From Adiantum capillus-veneris (Eukaryota > Streptophyta > Polypodiopsida > Polypodiales > Pteridaceae): a stretch of DNA of 64,000 nucleotides. Made by a program: the position numbers and the translations under genes. Numbering within the stretch: the stretch's first letter is position 1; the number at the start of each line of letters is the position of its first letter. The notes under the pieces are model-generated. The model ran no database searches and had not been told where the DNA came from. It saw only the letters and a list, made by a program, of their open reading frames with translations. Below are positions 33,276 to 45,556 of the stretch, in pieces. The stretch lies in the NCBI GenBank assembly GCA_014529385.2, contig CM043953.1:96859842-96923841 (forward strand), written 5' to 3'.

Positions 33276-34191
33276 ACCCCCCAAACACACCCCCAGCTTG
33301 CTTTGGTTGACTTCTCATTGTAGCTCCTGCTTGATTTTATTGGACCCCTACAATCCTAGCCAATCACATGCATAGTGTATATCAAGCAACCATGGTAGCA
33401 TTTGGAAAAGTGTCCTCCTTTCCCCTTTGAGAGAGAGGGCTTGAAAATTCTTTAAACAATTGATTAATAATCATGAATGCTCATTGGACCCCTCTTTAGC
33501 CTAGCCAATAGGATCAAACACCCCATGTGGCTAAGCATAGGGAAAACTTGACATGTGTCCTTGTGCTCCTTGAGGAAGGGGTGCCCTTTGGGTGAGTGAG
33601 AGGTTAAGTCAAACATATCCCTAGCTTTGGGGCTCGCCCCCTCCTTTGTAGGCACCTCTTTGACTCAAGACCCTCAAGCACCATCCCTCCAAGCATGAGA
33701 AGCTTCTCAAGCACCTTAGTCAGCAGGTACATGCTTATCATGAGCATGGGTTCTTTCTCTCTCATGCCCCTAGCTTGTAGGCTCGTCCCCCTCCTTGTAC
33801 GGATCAGCTTTGACTTGCACTTGGACACCTCAAGCACATGGCCAGCTTGGATAAGGACCTTAGCTATCAAGCACTTTAAATATTAATACTTAAAACATGA
33901 ACCTAGCTTAACCTAAGGTCTAAGGACTTTTACACTAACCATTGGAGGTCTTTAATGAAGCTAACCCTAAGGTCTTCCAAGCTCCATTATGCAAACATTG
34001 TTCTTCAATAGACCAACTCCTTGTGAACCCTTGTTGAGATGCAACCATCTCCTTTTGGCCCCGTGTTGAGCTTGGCCTAAAAACTCATATGTATGTTCTA
34101 GCTCTTGTTTCCCTTTTATTTCCCCATATTAAATGCTCAGTTTAACATGAGAATATAATTTGGGTAAATCCAGATGCTAGATTTTATGACA
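32478..34191 (-). mobile_element. Solo LTR of the C family (1714 bp)
   Basis: TGTAATAGAAATGGCC...TTTATGACA with a perfect GTTTA duplication, inserted inside the RT gene of gypsy G. Collinear with the LTRs of element C, so this gives the intact C LTR length (~1.7 kb). Orientation follows element C. A (GT)n-(GC)n-(GA)n compound array lies at 33167-33271. ORFs within are repeat translations. Confidence 0.92.
33167..33271. repeat. (GT)n(GC)n(GT)n(GA)n microsatellite
   Basis: Direct reading; position equivalent to the CT arrays in other C LTRs. Confidence 0.93.
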
Positions 34192-34585
34192 GTTTAACCA
34201 ATGGTCCAACTATTTTCATGAAGCTTATGGATAGTGTCCTGAAACTATATCTAGGCAAGTTTGTCATTGTTTTTCTCGATGACATCCTACTCTATAGTGG
34301 ATATGAGGAAGAGCACTTACTTCATCTGAAGCAGGTGTTTTATCTTCTTAGACAACACAAACTATATGCTAAAGAATCCAAGTGTGATTTCTTGAAGGCA
34401 ACCCTTCACTATTTGGGGCATGTAATTGTTGTTATAGGCCTTCATATGGATTCGAAAGTGGATGACATCTGTGAATGGACTTCTCCTAAAAATTTGGACA
34501 AGGTCCAAATTTTCTTAGGGTTTGCAAGTTTCTATCACAAATTCATTAAAAACTATGCCATTTGGTCTCCCCAATCTAAAAAATA
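34192..34585 (+). pseudogene. Ty3/gypsy element G pol, part 2: RT palm and thumb
   Basis: Continues RT from 32472: KLMDSVLKLYLGKF, then the catalytic VIVFLDDILLYSGYEEEHL (YxDD equivalent LDD at ~34278), LRQHKLYAKESKCDFLKAT, LHYLGHVIVVIGLHMDSK and IFLGFASFYHKFIKNYA (start of the RT/RNase H linker). Homology ends at about 34560-34585 in repeated TAATAA stops, at the edge of a composite insertion. Confidence 0.92.
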
Positions 34586-34972
34586 ATAATAAATCTTTCA
34601 AAACATCGTAGTGCATAAGTGAAGGGTGAGATTAAGAAATGAAAAGACCCATGGAAGTCAAAAGTCAAAAGACTTTTTGTGTCTATATAAAAGAGATAAA
34701 AAGAGATGGTAGAGTGCACAATAGCATATTTGCTTATTATTTTTCCCTTTAGCATTTTCTTAAGGTCCTTGCACTAGTAGTACTTGCACTCAATTTTGTA
34801 CGAGGTGACGCATCTCAAAAGATGCTTTGATCCCTTCTACGTGAAAAAGGGGACAACAACACGTGGAGGCGAGACGGAAAGGTAGGAGAGAGTGATGCGA
34901 TGCATCATCACGCGCAAGAGAGAGAGGTCTGTCATGTGTGCTCATGAAGGCTGACAAAAGCATTATAGCAGC
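34586..34972. other. Unidentified insertion in gypsy G, left part
   Basis: Non-coding. TCTATATAAAAGAGAT at ~34682 looks like a core promoter, so this may be part of an LTR. The interruption of gypsy G appears to span about 34586-36900, but I find no clean ends. Confidence 0.45.
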
Positions 34973-34987
34973 AAACATTTGCTGATG
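34973..34987. repeat. Left target-site duplication of LINE insertion
   Basis: AAACATTTGCTGATG, repeated exactly at 35634-35648. Confidence 0.9.
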
Positions 34988-35633
34988 AAGAGGTGAGGAA
35001 GGTCTTCAGGACAATTCTTGCATCTGGGGCAAGTTCCAAGAGCAAGGCCGGCATCCCTAAGTTTTTGGCCAGTCCAGACAGCTTTGTAGATGATCAGCCA
35101 AAGGAGGGCGGATTTCTTTGGGGAAGATGCTGTTGACCATAGGGTCCTAAATTTAAAGTTCCATTGCCTCCTGTCGAGGGGAGAATTCATGTGGGCTATT
35201 TGGAGGCAGAGGAATTGCTATATGTATGAGGAGGCTTACCAGGTCTCAAACCTGAGAATCTTCTTTGATGAAATTGTTTTGCAGATAGAAAAACTTTCCA
35301 TTGCTGAGTGCAGAATCTACCGGAAGAAGCACAAGATGCTGGACATTTCGGGTGATTTTTTTCAGCGTGCTGGAGTTGATGAGGAGCTGTGCTACATGAG
35401 AGACATCATGGAGCAAGAGATTCAGGAAGATGTGAACTCTCAGCTGGAAAAGTGGCAATATGTCATAACCCTACTTGTAAAAATTAGATGTGAGCTTGAT
35501 GCTCTCAAGATCTTACCCCTTGATGTTTAAGCTAGCTACCAACTCTGTCCCCAATGTGTATGCTCCCTCCTTGAGCATGTCGATGTATCTTTTTGTCTCT
35601 TTCTAATAAAAATCTTCGCCTTATATTGGTAAA
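34988..35633 (+). mobile_element. 5'-truncated LINE with inverted 5' part (twin-priming type)
   Basis: Flanked by an exact 15-bp duplication. The right part (~35160-35530, +) encodes the LINE tail with FMWAIWRQRNCYMYEEA and ends LDALKILPLDV* at 35530, followed by a 3' UTR with AATAAA (35604) and a short A-run. The left part (34988-35190) codes on the opposite strand for the RT zinc-binding domain (KKSALLWLIIYKAVWTGQKL, CPRCKNCPEDLPHLF), which normally precedes the WxIWxxRN segment on the same strand. The inversion point is roughly 35090-35160. Confidence 0.85.
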
Positions 35634-35648
35634 AAACATTTGCTGATG
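35634..35648. repeat. Right target-site duplication of LINE insertion
   Basis: AAACATTTGCTGATG, exact match to 34973-34987. Confidence 0.9.
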
Positions 35649-36345
35649 GGATGCCTCGCGGTGGTGAAGAGAGAGAGACAGACAGAGAGAGAGAGAGAGA
35701 AAGGCCTTTTGGTTGCATTGCCTTGGAGCTCTATGTGCAGGAACCATTGCTGTCCTGCGTAGGAGTGAGGGTGAGAGCTAGAGGCCGGGTTGCAGAGAGA
35801 GCACTGGAGGTTGAGAGTATGTGGGAACCTCCCTCTCGCGCAGGGCAGTAAGGCCAAGAGCAGGGGCTTCAGCTCGAGATACCAACTCTGGAGCTCTACA
35901 GGCGGCCGATGAGGATGACCTTCCGACTCAGTGCAGCAGAGGTGACTGAAGTGGCAGGCGCAAGCTGCATGTTTGTCTGCAGAAGATTCGTCAAGTGCAG
36001 CCGCAAGAGAGAGACAGGGAGATGACAACGCAGGTGCAATGCAATGGTCGAAGGGTGTAGGCCGGCAGGGTGTGGGAATAGGGCTGCGGAATGAATAGGT
36101 CCAGGATTAATACGTGCGCCTCGGCAAAATGGTGCAAATGATGTGGTCGTGCATGGTCCTGTAGATGATCCGAGGTAGCAGTCCTATGGGTGGTTGCGCA
36201 GAGACGGAAGGGCATGGTGCACGTCATGATGCAAGCAACATCATGCAGACCCAGCTATGGTGGTGACAACGTTTGTATGGGCGGATAGAGAGAGAGAGAG
36301 AGAGGGATGCCATGTCTTGGACGAAAAAAAGACGCAAGTGCTGCG

Positions 36346-36399
<54 letters not shown>

Positions 36400-36900
36400 C
36401 GCGAGATAATTTTTTGTTGTTGTGGCTCGGTGTTTGTGTCTTGCTGAGTGCAGCGTTGATCGCGTGGGAGTGCAGAAGAAGAAGATCGATGCAGAATGCG
36501 TTGGTGTATGAGGACGCATGGCTTAGTGTAGGAGCTATAGGGCAGTATGAGGGCTCACGATTGTTGTGGAAGCAATAGGACAGTAAGAGTGTAATAACAA
36601 CGTAGGACAATGGTGGTGGTGTCTATGTGGGAGCTCCACGTAGACAAAGCCATGACATGGGATGAAATAATCATTCACAGTGGTGCAGAGACGAGGGGTC
36701 TTGGACGAGGGTGCAAAGAAGGAAAGTCAACCCAACAAGAGCACATACTCGCGCAAGACTGGGCTCCAATTTGTTTTCCTTCAAGTTCAAAGATTCCAAA
36801 GGAATCAAATTGTTGAAATTAATAGCTCCCTTTTAGAATGGTACCCAATTGCCATAATTGTTGTTCCTATTGGCAAACCAATTGAAAGGCGATGGCATAG
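35649..36900. other. Unidentified insertion in gypsy G, right part, with GA arrays
   Basis: Contains (GA)n at 35682-35701, 36287-36304 and 36351-36392. Overlapping ORFs on both strands (35621-36028, 36224-36610, 36273-36578) run through the arrays and look like chance. No family recognised. Confidence 0.5.
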
Positions 36901-36904
36901 CATT

Positions 36905-37345
36905 TCCTTAGGGAGAAGCTCAACAACAACGATTTGATGCACTTAAGGTTTTTCTAGCTATTGCACCTATCTTAGCTATTGTGGATCCATTGAAACCTTT
37001 TGTGTTGAAATGAATGAAAACAATCGAGCTACTGGAGCAGTTCTTTTTCAAGACAAAAGGCCAATTGCTTTTGAAAGCAAGAAACTCGATTTCGCACAAC
37101 GTCAAAATTATTTCGCTTCTGATGAGAGTTATACGCAATAGTGCATGCTCTAAAAAAATGGTGACATTATTTGTATGATGCTTAGTTTGAAATCATCTTT
37201 GACCATGAAAGTATCAAATGGTTTACATAGAAACCTCATTTGAAGGGTCGAAAGGCCAGGTGGGCGCTAAGATTCTTCAAGAGTATGATGCAAAGCTTTG
37301 GTATTGTAAAGGATGATGCAATGTGGTAGTTGACGCAAATGGTGG
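36905..37345 (+). pseudogene. Ty3/gypsy element G pol, part 3: RNase H
   Basis: GEAQQQRFDALKVFLAIAPI at ~36912, then LAIVDPLKPFVLK with the first catalytic Asp region damaged, RATGAVLFQDKRPIAFESKK (~37030-37090), and, after frameshifts, KKWxHYLY-like and RKARW text to ~37265, ending near VVVDA at 37338. Several stops. Same lineage as the RT at 34192-34585. Confidence 0.85.
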
Positions 37346-38285
37346 GGACAATCGTAGCATAGCGTAATCAACCCAAGACCAACAAAATTATCAATCCTAG
37401 GATCGGCAACCTAGCTAGAGCATGTAAGCACGAGCATCGGATTATCGAATGAGAGGATTCAAGAGAATGCTCATCCAATGCAATAGAGATTAGCCATGAA
37501 TCACTAACTCTAATCACATCATCAATCGAGCATCACCTACACACATTAAACCCACCGAAGTCCGACTTACCATATATTAAAACCTCTAAGCACACTCTTG
37601 ATAAGCTAGGACACACTATTTACATCGGTGTTGACCTCTCCAATCACCACATGCTAATCAAGGCACTTCATCAAAAGCTACACACAGAAGGTGAATGGTG
37701 CTAGAGTTTCATAAAACCCATCCACACATAAGCAAACAATAGGGCACATACACTAATTACAAGGTTAAGAACCAACTTAATCAACTTAATTAGAAATGTT
37801 AAATATCACAAATCAAATGCTCATAGAAGGATAGGAGTGGTTAATAAGTAAGAAGTCATCACACACACTCAAATATAGAATAATGAGAAAGGTGAAACTA
37901 CTTCATGACATAATGGAATAGAAGAATTAAGGCTAATGAGAAAGTAGAGATTAAATTAAGAAAGCTCCTCTAATTACAATCGATTAGCACTAGCCTCTTA
38001 AACATGGGCATTAGCTCAAGACTAAGCCATCCATAGAGTGAACACTCAAGAGAGAGAGAGAGAAAGCTCTCAAAAGTGGATCCTCAAGAATGGATACTCA
38101 AGAATGAAACCTCTTTGCATAAAAGCTTCCTTGTAAAGGCTTTCACCACAATCCCTTCTACTATGGGTTTTAGTTTAAGCCCTCTAGCTAGCATGTACAA
38201 CTTTGGAACTCCCAATGAGTCCAAGACCTTATACAAAGTGAGTAGGAAATATTGTGCACATCCATAGCACATCTCCTGCTTGATG
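37346..38285. other. 0.9-kb segment interrupting gypsy G
   Basis: AT-rich, (GA)n at 38050-38064, no coding family. It separates RNase H from integrase where a few tens of bases would be expected, so it is an insertion; ends and duplication not resolved. Confidence 0.5.
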
Positions 38286-38940
38286 TATAATCGGTGTAGC
38301 CTGTGTTATCTGCTGCTAACATTGATGCTCTTAGTCAAATGCTTGAGATCAACTCTCTTCTATTCACGGAAGTAAAAAGTGAGTTTTTGGAGTCTCTTAA
38401 GGGTACATGCAAGCATGACCATGCATATTCCAAGGTTTGGACTCTAGAGTCATGTAAAAAAGAGTAATCCTTCTCACTCCAATGCTGGTAGTGTCTCTAT
38501 TTTCTCCACATGTAGTTCTCCTCTTTCAAGGGATGAGCTGACTAGACGAAAGATTTTTTTCATTGGTAATGGATATCTACTCCACAAGGGAAGAGTTTGT
38601 GTACCCAATAGACGTAAACAATTGACACCAAATTCTTCTTGAATATCATGGCAATCCAAGTGAAAGGCACCTAGGCATAAATAAAACTTATGCACTCGTA
38701 TGACGATAGTTTTATTGGCCAGGCTTACATGGGTATGTTCAAGACTGTGTCTTGCATTGCCAAAAATGTCAAGTTAATAAAGCAAAGCACATGAAGGCAC
38801 GAGGTCTCTTGCATCCTTTGGAGATTTCCAATGGTAAATGGGATCGTATCTATATGAGTTTTATTGTGGGTCTACCAACCATCATACAAGGTATGACTCC
38901 ATATGGATGATTGTAAATAGGTTGAAGGCTCCTCACTAGA
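38286..38940 (+). pseudogene. Ty3/gypsy element G pol, part 4: integrase N-terminal region
   Basis: NIDALSQMLEINSLLFTEVK (~38310), SLKGTCKHDHAYSKVW, SRDELTRRKIFFIGNGYLLH (~38525-38590), KGRVCVPNRR, then in shifted frames the zinc finger (FYWPGLHGYVQDCVLHCQK-like text at ~38710-38765) and LHPLEISNGKWDRI (~38810-38845) leading to the first catalytic motif region. Homology ends at ~38938 where a copia fragment begins, so the catalytic triad is not present. Confidence 0.83.
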
Positions 38941-38943
38941 CTT

Positions 38944-40001
38944 CTATGTTTTGACCAAATTTGAGACAGCATCCTTGAATGTGAATCTCCTATAGTCTCC
39001 CTCTTTAATAGGCTTCTTATGCATCTTGGAATCATTAAATATGACTTCTAAACTTCTAATGATCTTGAAAGATTCCGAGTGCCAGTGACGATTGCCCATC
39101 TCTCCATCTACACAATAACCAATGAAGATACATTTGTGTGACTTTGGGTCAAGTTTATCTCTAAGCTCTTTTGGCATGTGTGCATATGCCTCACAAACAA
39201 AACATACAAATGATCATAGTGAGGTTTTTTGCTTGACCACAACTCCTCTAGAATCTGGTAACTCAATGGCCTACAAAAAACATAATTGTGACCCTTTCCT
39301 GGATCATGCAGTTTATCTTTTCAACTCCTCCATTTTGGGTAGGTGTGTGATCGTAGTAAGCGGCCATCAAATCCCTATTCTAGCACACAAGCTTGCAAAC
39401 TCATGAGACATATTCCTCCCCATTATTAGTCTTTAAGCTCTTGAGCTTCTTGCTTGACTGATTCTTTACTCATGCAAGAAACTCATGAAATGCATAGAAG
39501 ACGTCGTCCTTATGTTTCAAAGGATATTACCACACCTTCCTAGTAGAGTAATCCAAAAATGTCATAAAATAGCTATTCCCCCTTAGAGACTCGGTTGGCA
39601 TAGGATTGCATGCATCGCTATACACAAGTTCTAGTGGCTCAAGATGCTTTCTACCCAATTTCAAGTGTACATTCTTAGTTTGTTTGACATCAATGCAATG
39701 TTACATATAGAAAAATCACCGAAACTCAAGATAGGTAAGTAAATAAATTGTGTTAGAGTCTTCATCCCCTTCTAGACCATATGGCCTAGCCAGGTATGCC
39801 ACAACTTAGTAAACGACACCTTTGTATAGAGATAAAATCATATTTTAGATAAGACACATGCATGGAGTAAAGAGTACCATGCTCATGACCTTTGAGAACC
39901 ACAAAATTACCCTTCTTGATCATCCAAGATCTACTCCCAAAGATTGTATTGTACCTCAAATACATGTCATCTGACATTGTGTAGCATAAACTTTGTGCCA
40001 T
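38944..40001 (-). pseudogene. Ty1/copia integrase fragment
   Basis: Minus strand. The pre-integrase domain is at 40001-39786 (FGSRSWMIKKGNFVVLKGHE, GTLYSMHVSY). The integrase catalytic region is around 39420-39640 with NGGEYVSHEFASLC-like text; the C-terminal part is at 39177-38944 (LRDKLDPKSHKCIFIGYCVD, EVIFNDSKMHKK). Copia order is gag-PR-INT-RT, and this piece stops before RT, so the element is 3'-truncated at 38944 against gypsy G. Many stops. Confidence 0.85.
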
Positions 40002-41200
40002 TATTTCACATCAACTTGATGTCTCCAACACCAATTATATCAAGTTCATAAGACTCTCCAAGCTTCATTATGCCTTAAGTTTTTGCATAAGTGAAAAACC
40101 AATCTTTGTGTTGTAACATGGAAGCTAACACCATAATCAATGAGCCAATTCTGTGTGAAAGTGGCATCTTGTGCCATAAAAGCATCCGTATTAAGATCTT
40201 CTTTTTATACCAACATGTTTGAAACATTGGTTTCGGGAGACTCAACCATGGTGATTATGTCAAGATTAGCCTTGCCCTTTGTGTCATTGTGGTAAACTTA
40301 TTATTGCCTTGAGAACTCTTGTGTCATTGTGCTGCTTTACAATCCTTCTTCATATGCCCCTTCCCATGGCATAAATAGCACTCTATGTTGTGCATGGAAC
40401 CATGAGAATTGCTGTGAGAATTCTTATAATCCTTAGCCTTCCCACATTCATAAGTACGACCTCGCTGCTTCTGTGAGTTGACAATATATGCATCACCACT
40501 CTTGGTAGACTCAAATGATTTCCCACAAATCTCTTTAGTGAACATTCAATTGCCTATATCATTATAGATCAACTTGCCTTTAGGTGCAAAGTTACTTATG
40601 GTTGTGCAAAAAGGATCCCATAAGACATGTAGAGAGCATAACAAGAAGATAGACTACACCTCTTCATCAAACTTTAGTCCCTGTGATGTCAACTGAATGA
40701 AGATTATGTTGAGCTCATTTAAGTGTCAAGAAGTTGTGCACCTTCTTTCATACAAAGCTCAAATAGCTTCTTTATCCAATAAAACTTATATTTGCACTCT
40801 TGCTCTCATATGTGCACATGCCTTATCCATAACATTTTAAGTTTAGGTTCACAATAGTGTAGTAGACTAACTCTACAAGATGTAGAGGAATAGTGGATCT
40901 AGCTTTAGCATCAAATCCTTTCTATTGGGCATCCATGTAACCATCACCCTCTTGACGCTCAAATAATGGATCTAATTCACCTTTCTAGATCAAGATGTAA
41001 TGAATCTACTCTTTCCATATGGAAAAATTTGTGCCATCAACCTTTTGGATGTTGTAAATATCCTTCTCAATACTGGAAGACAAAATGGAGAGTTTCCCTT
41101 GTAACTGAAGCAAACCCTTAAATTGAAAATGAGAAAAATGTTTTTAAAATCATGAATGAGTATCAACTAACTATAGGCACCTCTACGAGGATTACCAAAA
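40002..41200 (-). pseudogene. Ty1/copia gag fragment with CCHC zinc knuckle
   Basis: At 40545-40324 is a basic linker with CYLCHGKGHMKKDC, a classic C-x2-C-x4-H-x4-C nucleocapsid knuckle, followed by the gap to the protease. Upstream, broken frames from ~41200 to 40560 give HLNELNIIFIQLTSQGLKFD and SLHVLWDPFCTTISNF, matching the copia gag (UBN2-type) layout. No LTR or PBS is recognised upstream. Confidence 0.82.
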
Positions 41201-41537
41201 GGCGAGCAAAGAAATCCAAGTAAGGTGAAGAAAGCAAAATTGAGCAAGAATCATTTCATTTGCAAAATCCTTCAAAGCATGCTATTGTATTCTATAAAGT
41301 AATAGTAAATAAAAGTACCTTTGATTGTATAAAGTATACACATATATTAGAAATGCCAAATTTAGCAAAATACAAAGACGTGAGCTCAAAGTTTCCATCC
41401 CTTATAGTAGGTGCTGGGAATTGGGATGGTACATGCTAGGAGGTGATTGTTGTAAAGGTCAAAGACAACAAGCAAATATTGACAAGGAAGGTTCTTATGG
41501 CTTTTTCTATTACAAAACTTGGGCTCACATAAAACTT

Positions 41538-41614
<77 letters not shown>
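41538..41614. repeat. (CT)n microsatellite
   Basis: CT array with a few TT/TTCT interruptions. Confidence 0.93.
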
Positions 41615-41617
<3 letters not shown>

Positions 41618-41868
41618 GTGGTATTTTGTTACATTTTGTCCAAGATAGTTGTCTACTACTAGGGACTTGCTATGTGTTGTGTGCGAGCCGTCCGTAGGGC
41701 TACAAGCACACAACCTGACAGATGCAAACAAGCTCTATGTCTACAAGGTGGTGTGCCATTCACCTCCTACAGTGCTACTACCGAAAGACTCTGTGTGCAC
41801 GTAGAGAAGAAGAAGCCATCGTGCCGTCACTCGTACTTCTCCGTGTCACCGTGCTCATAGATGCTTGA

Positions 41869-41937
<69 letters not shown>
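41869..41937. repeat. (CT)n(CA)n compound microsatellite
   Basis: CT array with a GT interruption, then CA repeats. Confidence 0.93.
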
Positions 41938-43285
41938 AGCAAGAAGAGGTGAAGCAAGAGCAAAGCTTACACGTTGAGAATGTTTGAAAATCCTAGTTTA
42001 CAGCCTTATCTAGGGCTTACCATCCTTTTCACATACGGGCGCCCATATTTTGTCAGTCATTGCTAAATGGATGTGGTGCGTCTTTCATCACGGCGATCAC
42101 CAGCCTTTTACTATAAACCTCTTGGACTGACAAGCCCGGCCCATGACTAAACATATGCACTAAAGAATAATGGCAGCATCATGGGTTAACATGCCCCTCT
42201 TGATGTAGATTCCTTCCTCGGAAGCTAGTGAGGTGAAGCTCGTTTGTCAAGGTGATACAACATTTGGGATAGATTGTCTGCACAACAAATTCACCCGTGA
42301 GAGTATGCAAGCGTAACTATATGGCAATAAAGCATGAGGGAAATATAAAGTACATGAGGACATGAGTAATTGCAAAGAATTATGAAATGCTACACTGCCA
42401 TTAAGGACAAATAAATTGCACCTTGATGAAATTAATCAATCAAGAGTTTTGGGATTATGGATAAATCGATCAATTAAGTAGGTATGGCTAAGGTTAAAAC
42501 AACTACTCTAGTAGTAGCAAAGTTAGGAAGATTATCTAAATGCAAGATTCTCCAACTGTGCCTTTCATCTTTGATCAACCAACTCTCTCTCACAACTCTA
42601 AACAAGAGATTGAATTTTTCACTTTAAGCTTAATGGTGGAAGTCTTTTTCATGTCATCATTTTTTCTTTTTTTTATTCAAAATTATTTGTCATGTGTGCT
42701 TATTTTGTATGTCCGGGCCTTTTTGCTTTTCAAAGAAAAGCGCGCACACTGGGAATCTCGAGGGCTCTAGTACCATAGACAATACATGTGAGTGAGGTAC
42801 CAAATCAAGTATGAATTTCTCTTCCAGCTTAAGATTTTACCTTTGTGGTACTTTTTCTTTTTGCTTCCATGTCCTTTGTATTCTCACTAGTGTCTGTCGT
42901 TGTTGAAGTGAGCAAGCTTCTCTAAGCCTAAAACACTCCTAAGGTCTCAAAGACCGCGATAATTTTACCAACTAGGACTAGTGGTCAAGTAAATGAGTTA
43001 ACCTAAAGTCAGGGCCTTGTTAAGGCTCATCCATAAGACTAAACTCTAGTTCATCAACCTAAAAAAAGACAAAAATTTATATAGCTATAATGGTAGATAA
43101 CAAAACATAACTAAATGCACTTAATCAAACAATGGAAAACCACAATCAACAAGTATAAATATCCACCAACATGAATCATGGAAAGTAGTACACCTAGAGG
43201 TATGGAGTTACTCATTTCATCGAAGCAGACTCCTCAGCTGAAACAAAATCAAGACCCCTAGCCGACCTATCTGTTATTACTTATG

Positions 43286-44650
43286 GAATCAAGGGAAGAG
43301 GATATTATATAGATTGGGTGGCATCCTTAAGGCTAGGCCTCTATCCTCATCATCTAGATAAACAAAATCATTGTCAGTGAGACCATACTCTTCCTCAGAT
43401 TCTTCATCATCTTCGCGTGCACATATGCTAATCAAGAACCTCGCTATGCGTGGATACTCATCTTGTGCAAAAGAATAGGCATGTGCCACTGGAGAAACAT
43501 TCGTTATTACTGGGTTGGGTCACTAGTAGTTCATACATGTATTAGCCATTCTAACTCCTTAAAATTTTTCTCACACACGAATCTCTCTACCAAATTCCAT
43601 TCACAAGAAAGTATAGGGTAGCATAGGTGAAACACTTGAGAAAAATAAAAAGGGTACCTTTCATAAAAAATAGAAGCGTATGCCTCTGGTGAACTAGCCA
43701 TCTCTAGGAACACAGATACATTTGGTTCGGTCTCTAAAACATGAGGGTTGTTTCTTGTGCTGCTTGATGTGACATGGTGCATTTGGACTATGTGTTAGGT
43801 CCGATAGGCCGCACTCTCGTTGCCAGTCGCTCTTGCTCATTTACTGTTTTCATCCTCTCTTTTTTTTTTTGAATTTGGTTTGCTTTAGTATAGGACTATA
43901 TATATACATTCCCTAGGATTTGGAAGTTAAGGGATATGGGAGGAAGGTTAAGAGGGAAGCAATTGAGAATAATGATCGTTAGTAAGTACTCCCCCCTTCC
44001 TTGGAAAGTTGTCTTCACCTTTTGAAACCAGCTGTTCCAAATTGCAATGGGCAAAGATTTTGACCAATGGGATTTTTCCACCTTAGGTGATTCATCAAGC
44101 TGTAAGAGCGGTAAGGTACTCTCCCATGATCTTATTTGAGAAGTTGCTTCAGGTGATGAACTCATAATTGGAGGTACATAGTCTTTTTTGTTTGTTTGGA
44201 TTTGTACAATGGTAGGTGGAGGTTGTGTCAAAGCTTGTATTTCCATAGATGAACTACATGACGAGCTGGAAGCTTCATTTGACTTCCCTGTTCTTGAGCT
44301 AGGTAGAACAAATCGTTCTTTCTTCAGTACCCAAACTAGCTATGGAATGGGTGTGTAGCATTGTGTGATTTTTTCCTTTCCGCGATCTTCTAATTATTTT
44401 GGAGTTATAGGATTTGGCCTGCATGGATCTTTAGTAGGTGGCAAGGGAGAACATAAGGTACGTTTAGGTACCTAGATTTGATTGTTTCCATCATAGTAGC
44501 CTTGGGCTTCAAATAGTCATGTAGGAATCCAACGTAACATTTTCCTACCTTTTTTGGGGTGAGTAAAGTGTCTCTTACGAGGCTTCTCTTTTGAACCAGA
44601 TTGAGCATTGAAAGTGGTTGTTAACGAAGCTTTAGGGACCCATTTTTATG
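43286..44650 (-). pseudogene. Decayed coding-like tract, family unknown
   Basis: Minus-strand frames follow one another with protein-like composition: 44608-44405 (KKVGKCYVGFLHDYLKPKAT), 44246-43896 (SSPEATSQIRSWESTLPLLQ), 43782-43531 (SSPEAYASIFYERYPFYFSQ) and 43489-43289 (FAQDEYPRIARFLISICARE, then an acidic DDEESEEEYGL stretch). The consistent strand and lack of low-complexity bias suggest remains of one gene or element, but I recognise no domain. Confidence 0.35.
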
Positions 44651-45383
44651 TTGCTCTTGACGATTCATATTGAGTCTTGGGTGTTCATTTTTTGTTTCAG
44701 CCACGAAAGTTGAAGCTCAGAAGTTATATGTGGACAAAAATCTAATCTTTCTTGCTCTACCTATCTAGAACAAGCTATAGGTTGTGCTATAGGGAAAAAT
44801 GTTTCAACCTCTTGAATATGCAATGTTCCATTTTGTGTTCCCTCAGAAAGCAATAACTTAGGGACTGTTGCTCAAGTGGCAGGACTGAGAGTATGTTTCC
44901 GTGTTGTGATACTCTCCGTTCCCCAATCAATAGTACACTTGGTCGCAGACATCCACTTACATCCCAGGTTTATGTTGCCCTCCATAGCACCCACATGCAT
45001 GACCAAAAAGATTTGGGTCACCGTCATTGTCATAAGTTACAGGAGTGTGCAAGATTCCAAAGAGAGTAGTGTTCTTCTTGTGAATACCCTTGACTTGGAT
45101 GGTACTTTAGGATAAAGACGGCTTTCCCAACTAACACCACACTCCATAGGATAACAATTATGTTTAGCTGCTGTGTCCAATAAAGCAAAAAACAAGCGTA
45201 TCGTTCAGAGGAATTTGATGTGCTATACAACACACGATTCAACTACCAAAAACTCTCATGACCCCCAAAATGGTCGAATTCTAGTTAGGCGTGTAGGAGA
45301 AAAAGGAAAAGTCCAAGGAAGCTAGTGGAAGGAAAGGGTGAAGCCTAAATCACACATGCATATATACCCCAAGTCTAAAGGTC
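44651..45383. other. Unassigned DNA left of repeat R1
   Basis: May continue the decayed tract at 43286-44650 on the minus strand; no clear product. Nothing else recognised. Confidence 0.4.
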
Positions 45384-45542
45384 ATAAGGTAGCTGAGTCG
45401 GGTGTCATAACATTTATGGAGGGAAACTGCTGGCAGTGCACATGTCCATATATGGCAACCTTCTTCCATCAAATGCATGGCAGAGGGTGAGCCGCTGGAC
45501 TGTATTTAGGGCTTTGGAATCTCACCCTGATCCACAAAAGGC

Positions 45543-45556
45543 TATAAAGGTGAGGG
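45543..45556 (+). promoter_or_regulatory. TATA promoter of R1
   Basis: TATAAAGGTGAGGG, followed by CTCCCTCCCTTAGCAAG at the distance of a start site. The same layout occurs in R1' (60478), R2 (57895) and both E repeats. Confidence 0.65.

Larger units (their letters stand above)
41201..43285. other. Unassigned DNA with CT/CA arrays
   Basis: Holds (CT)n at 41538-41614 and (CT)n(CA)n at 41869-41937. The remainder is AT-rich without recognised genes or repeats; ORFs 41325-41648, 41672-41860 and 42540-42770 have no family features. Confidence 0.5.

Noticed and set aside
35621-36610. Long ORFs on both strands around GA arrays
   Set aside because: They overlap antisense to each other, include Ser-Leu or Arg-Glu repeats and have no family motif.
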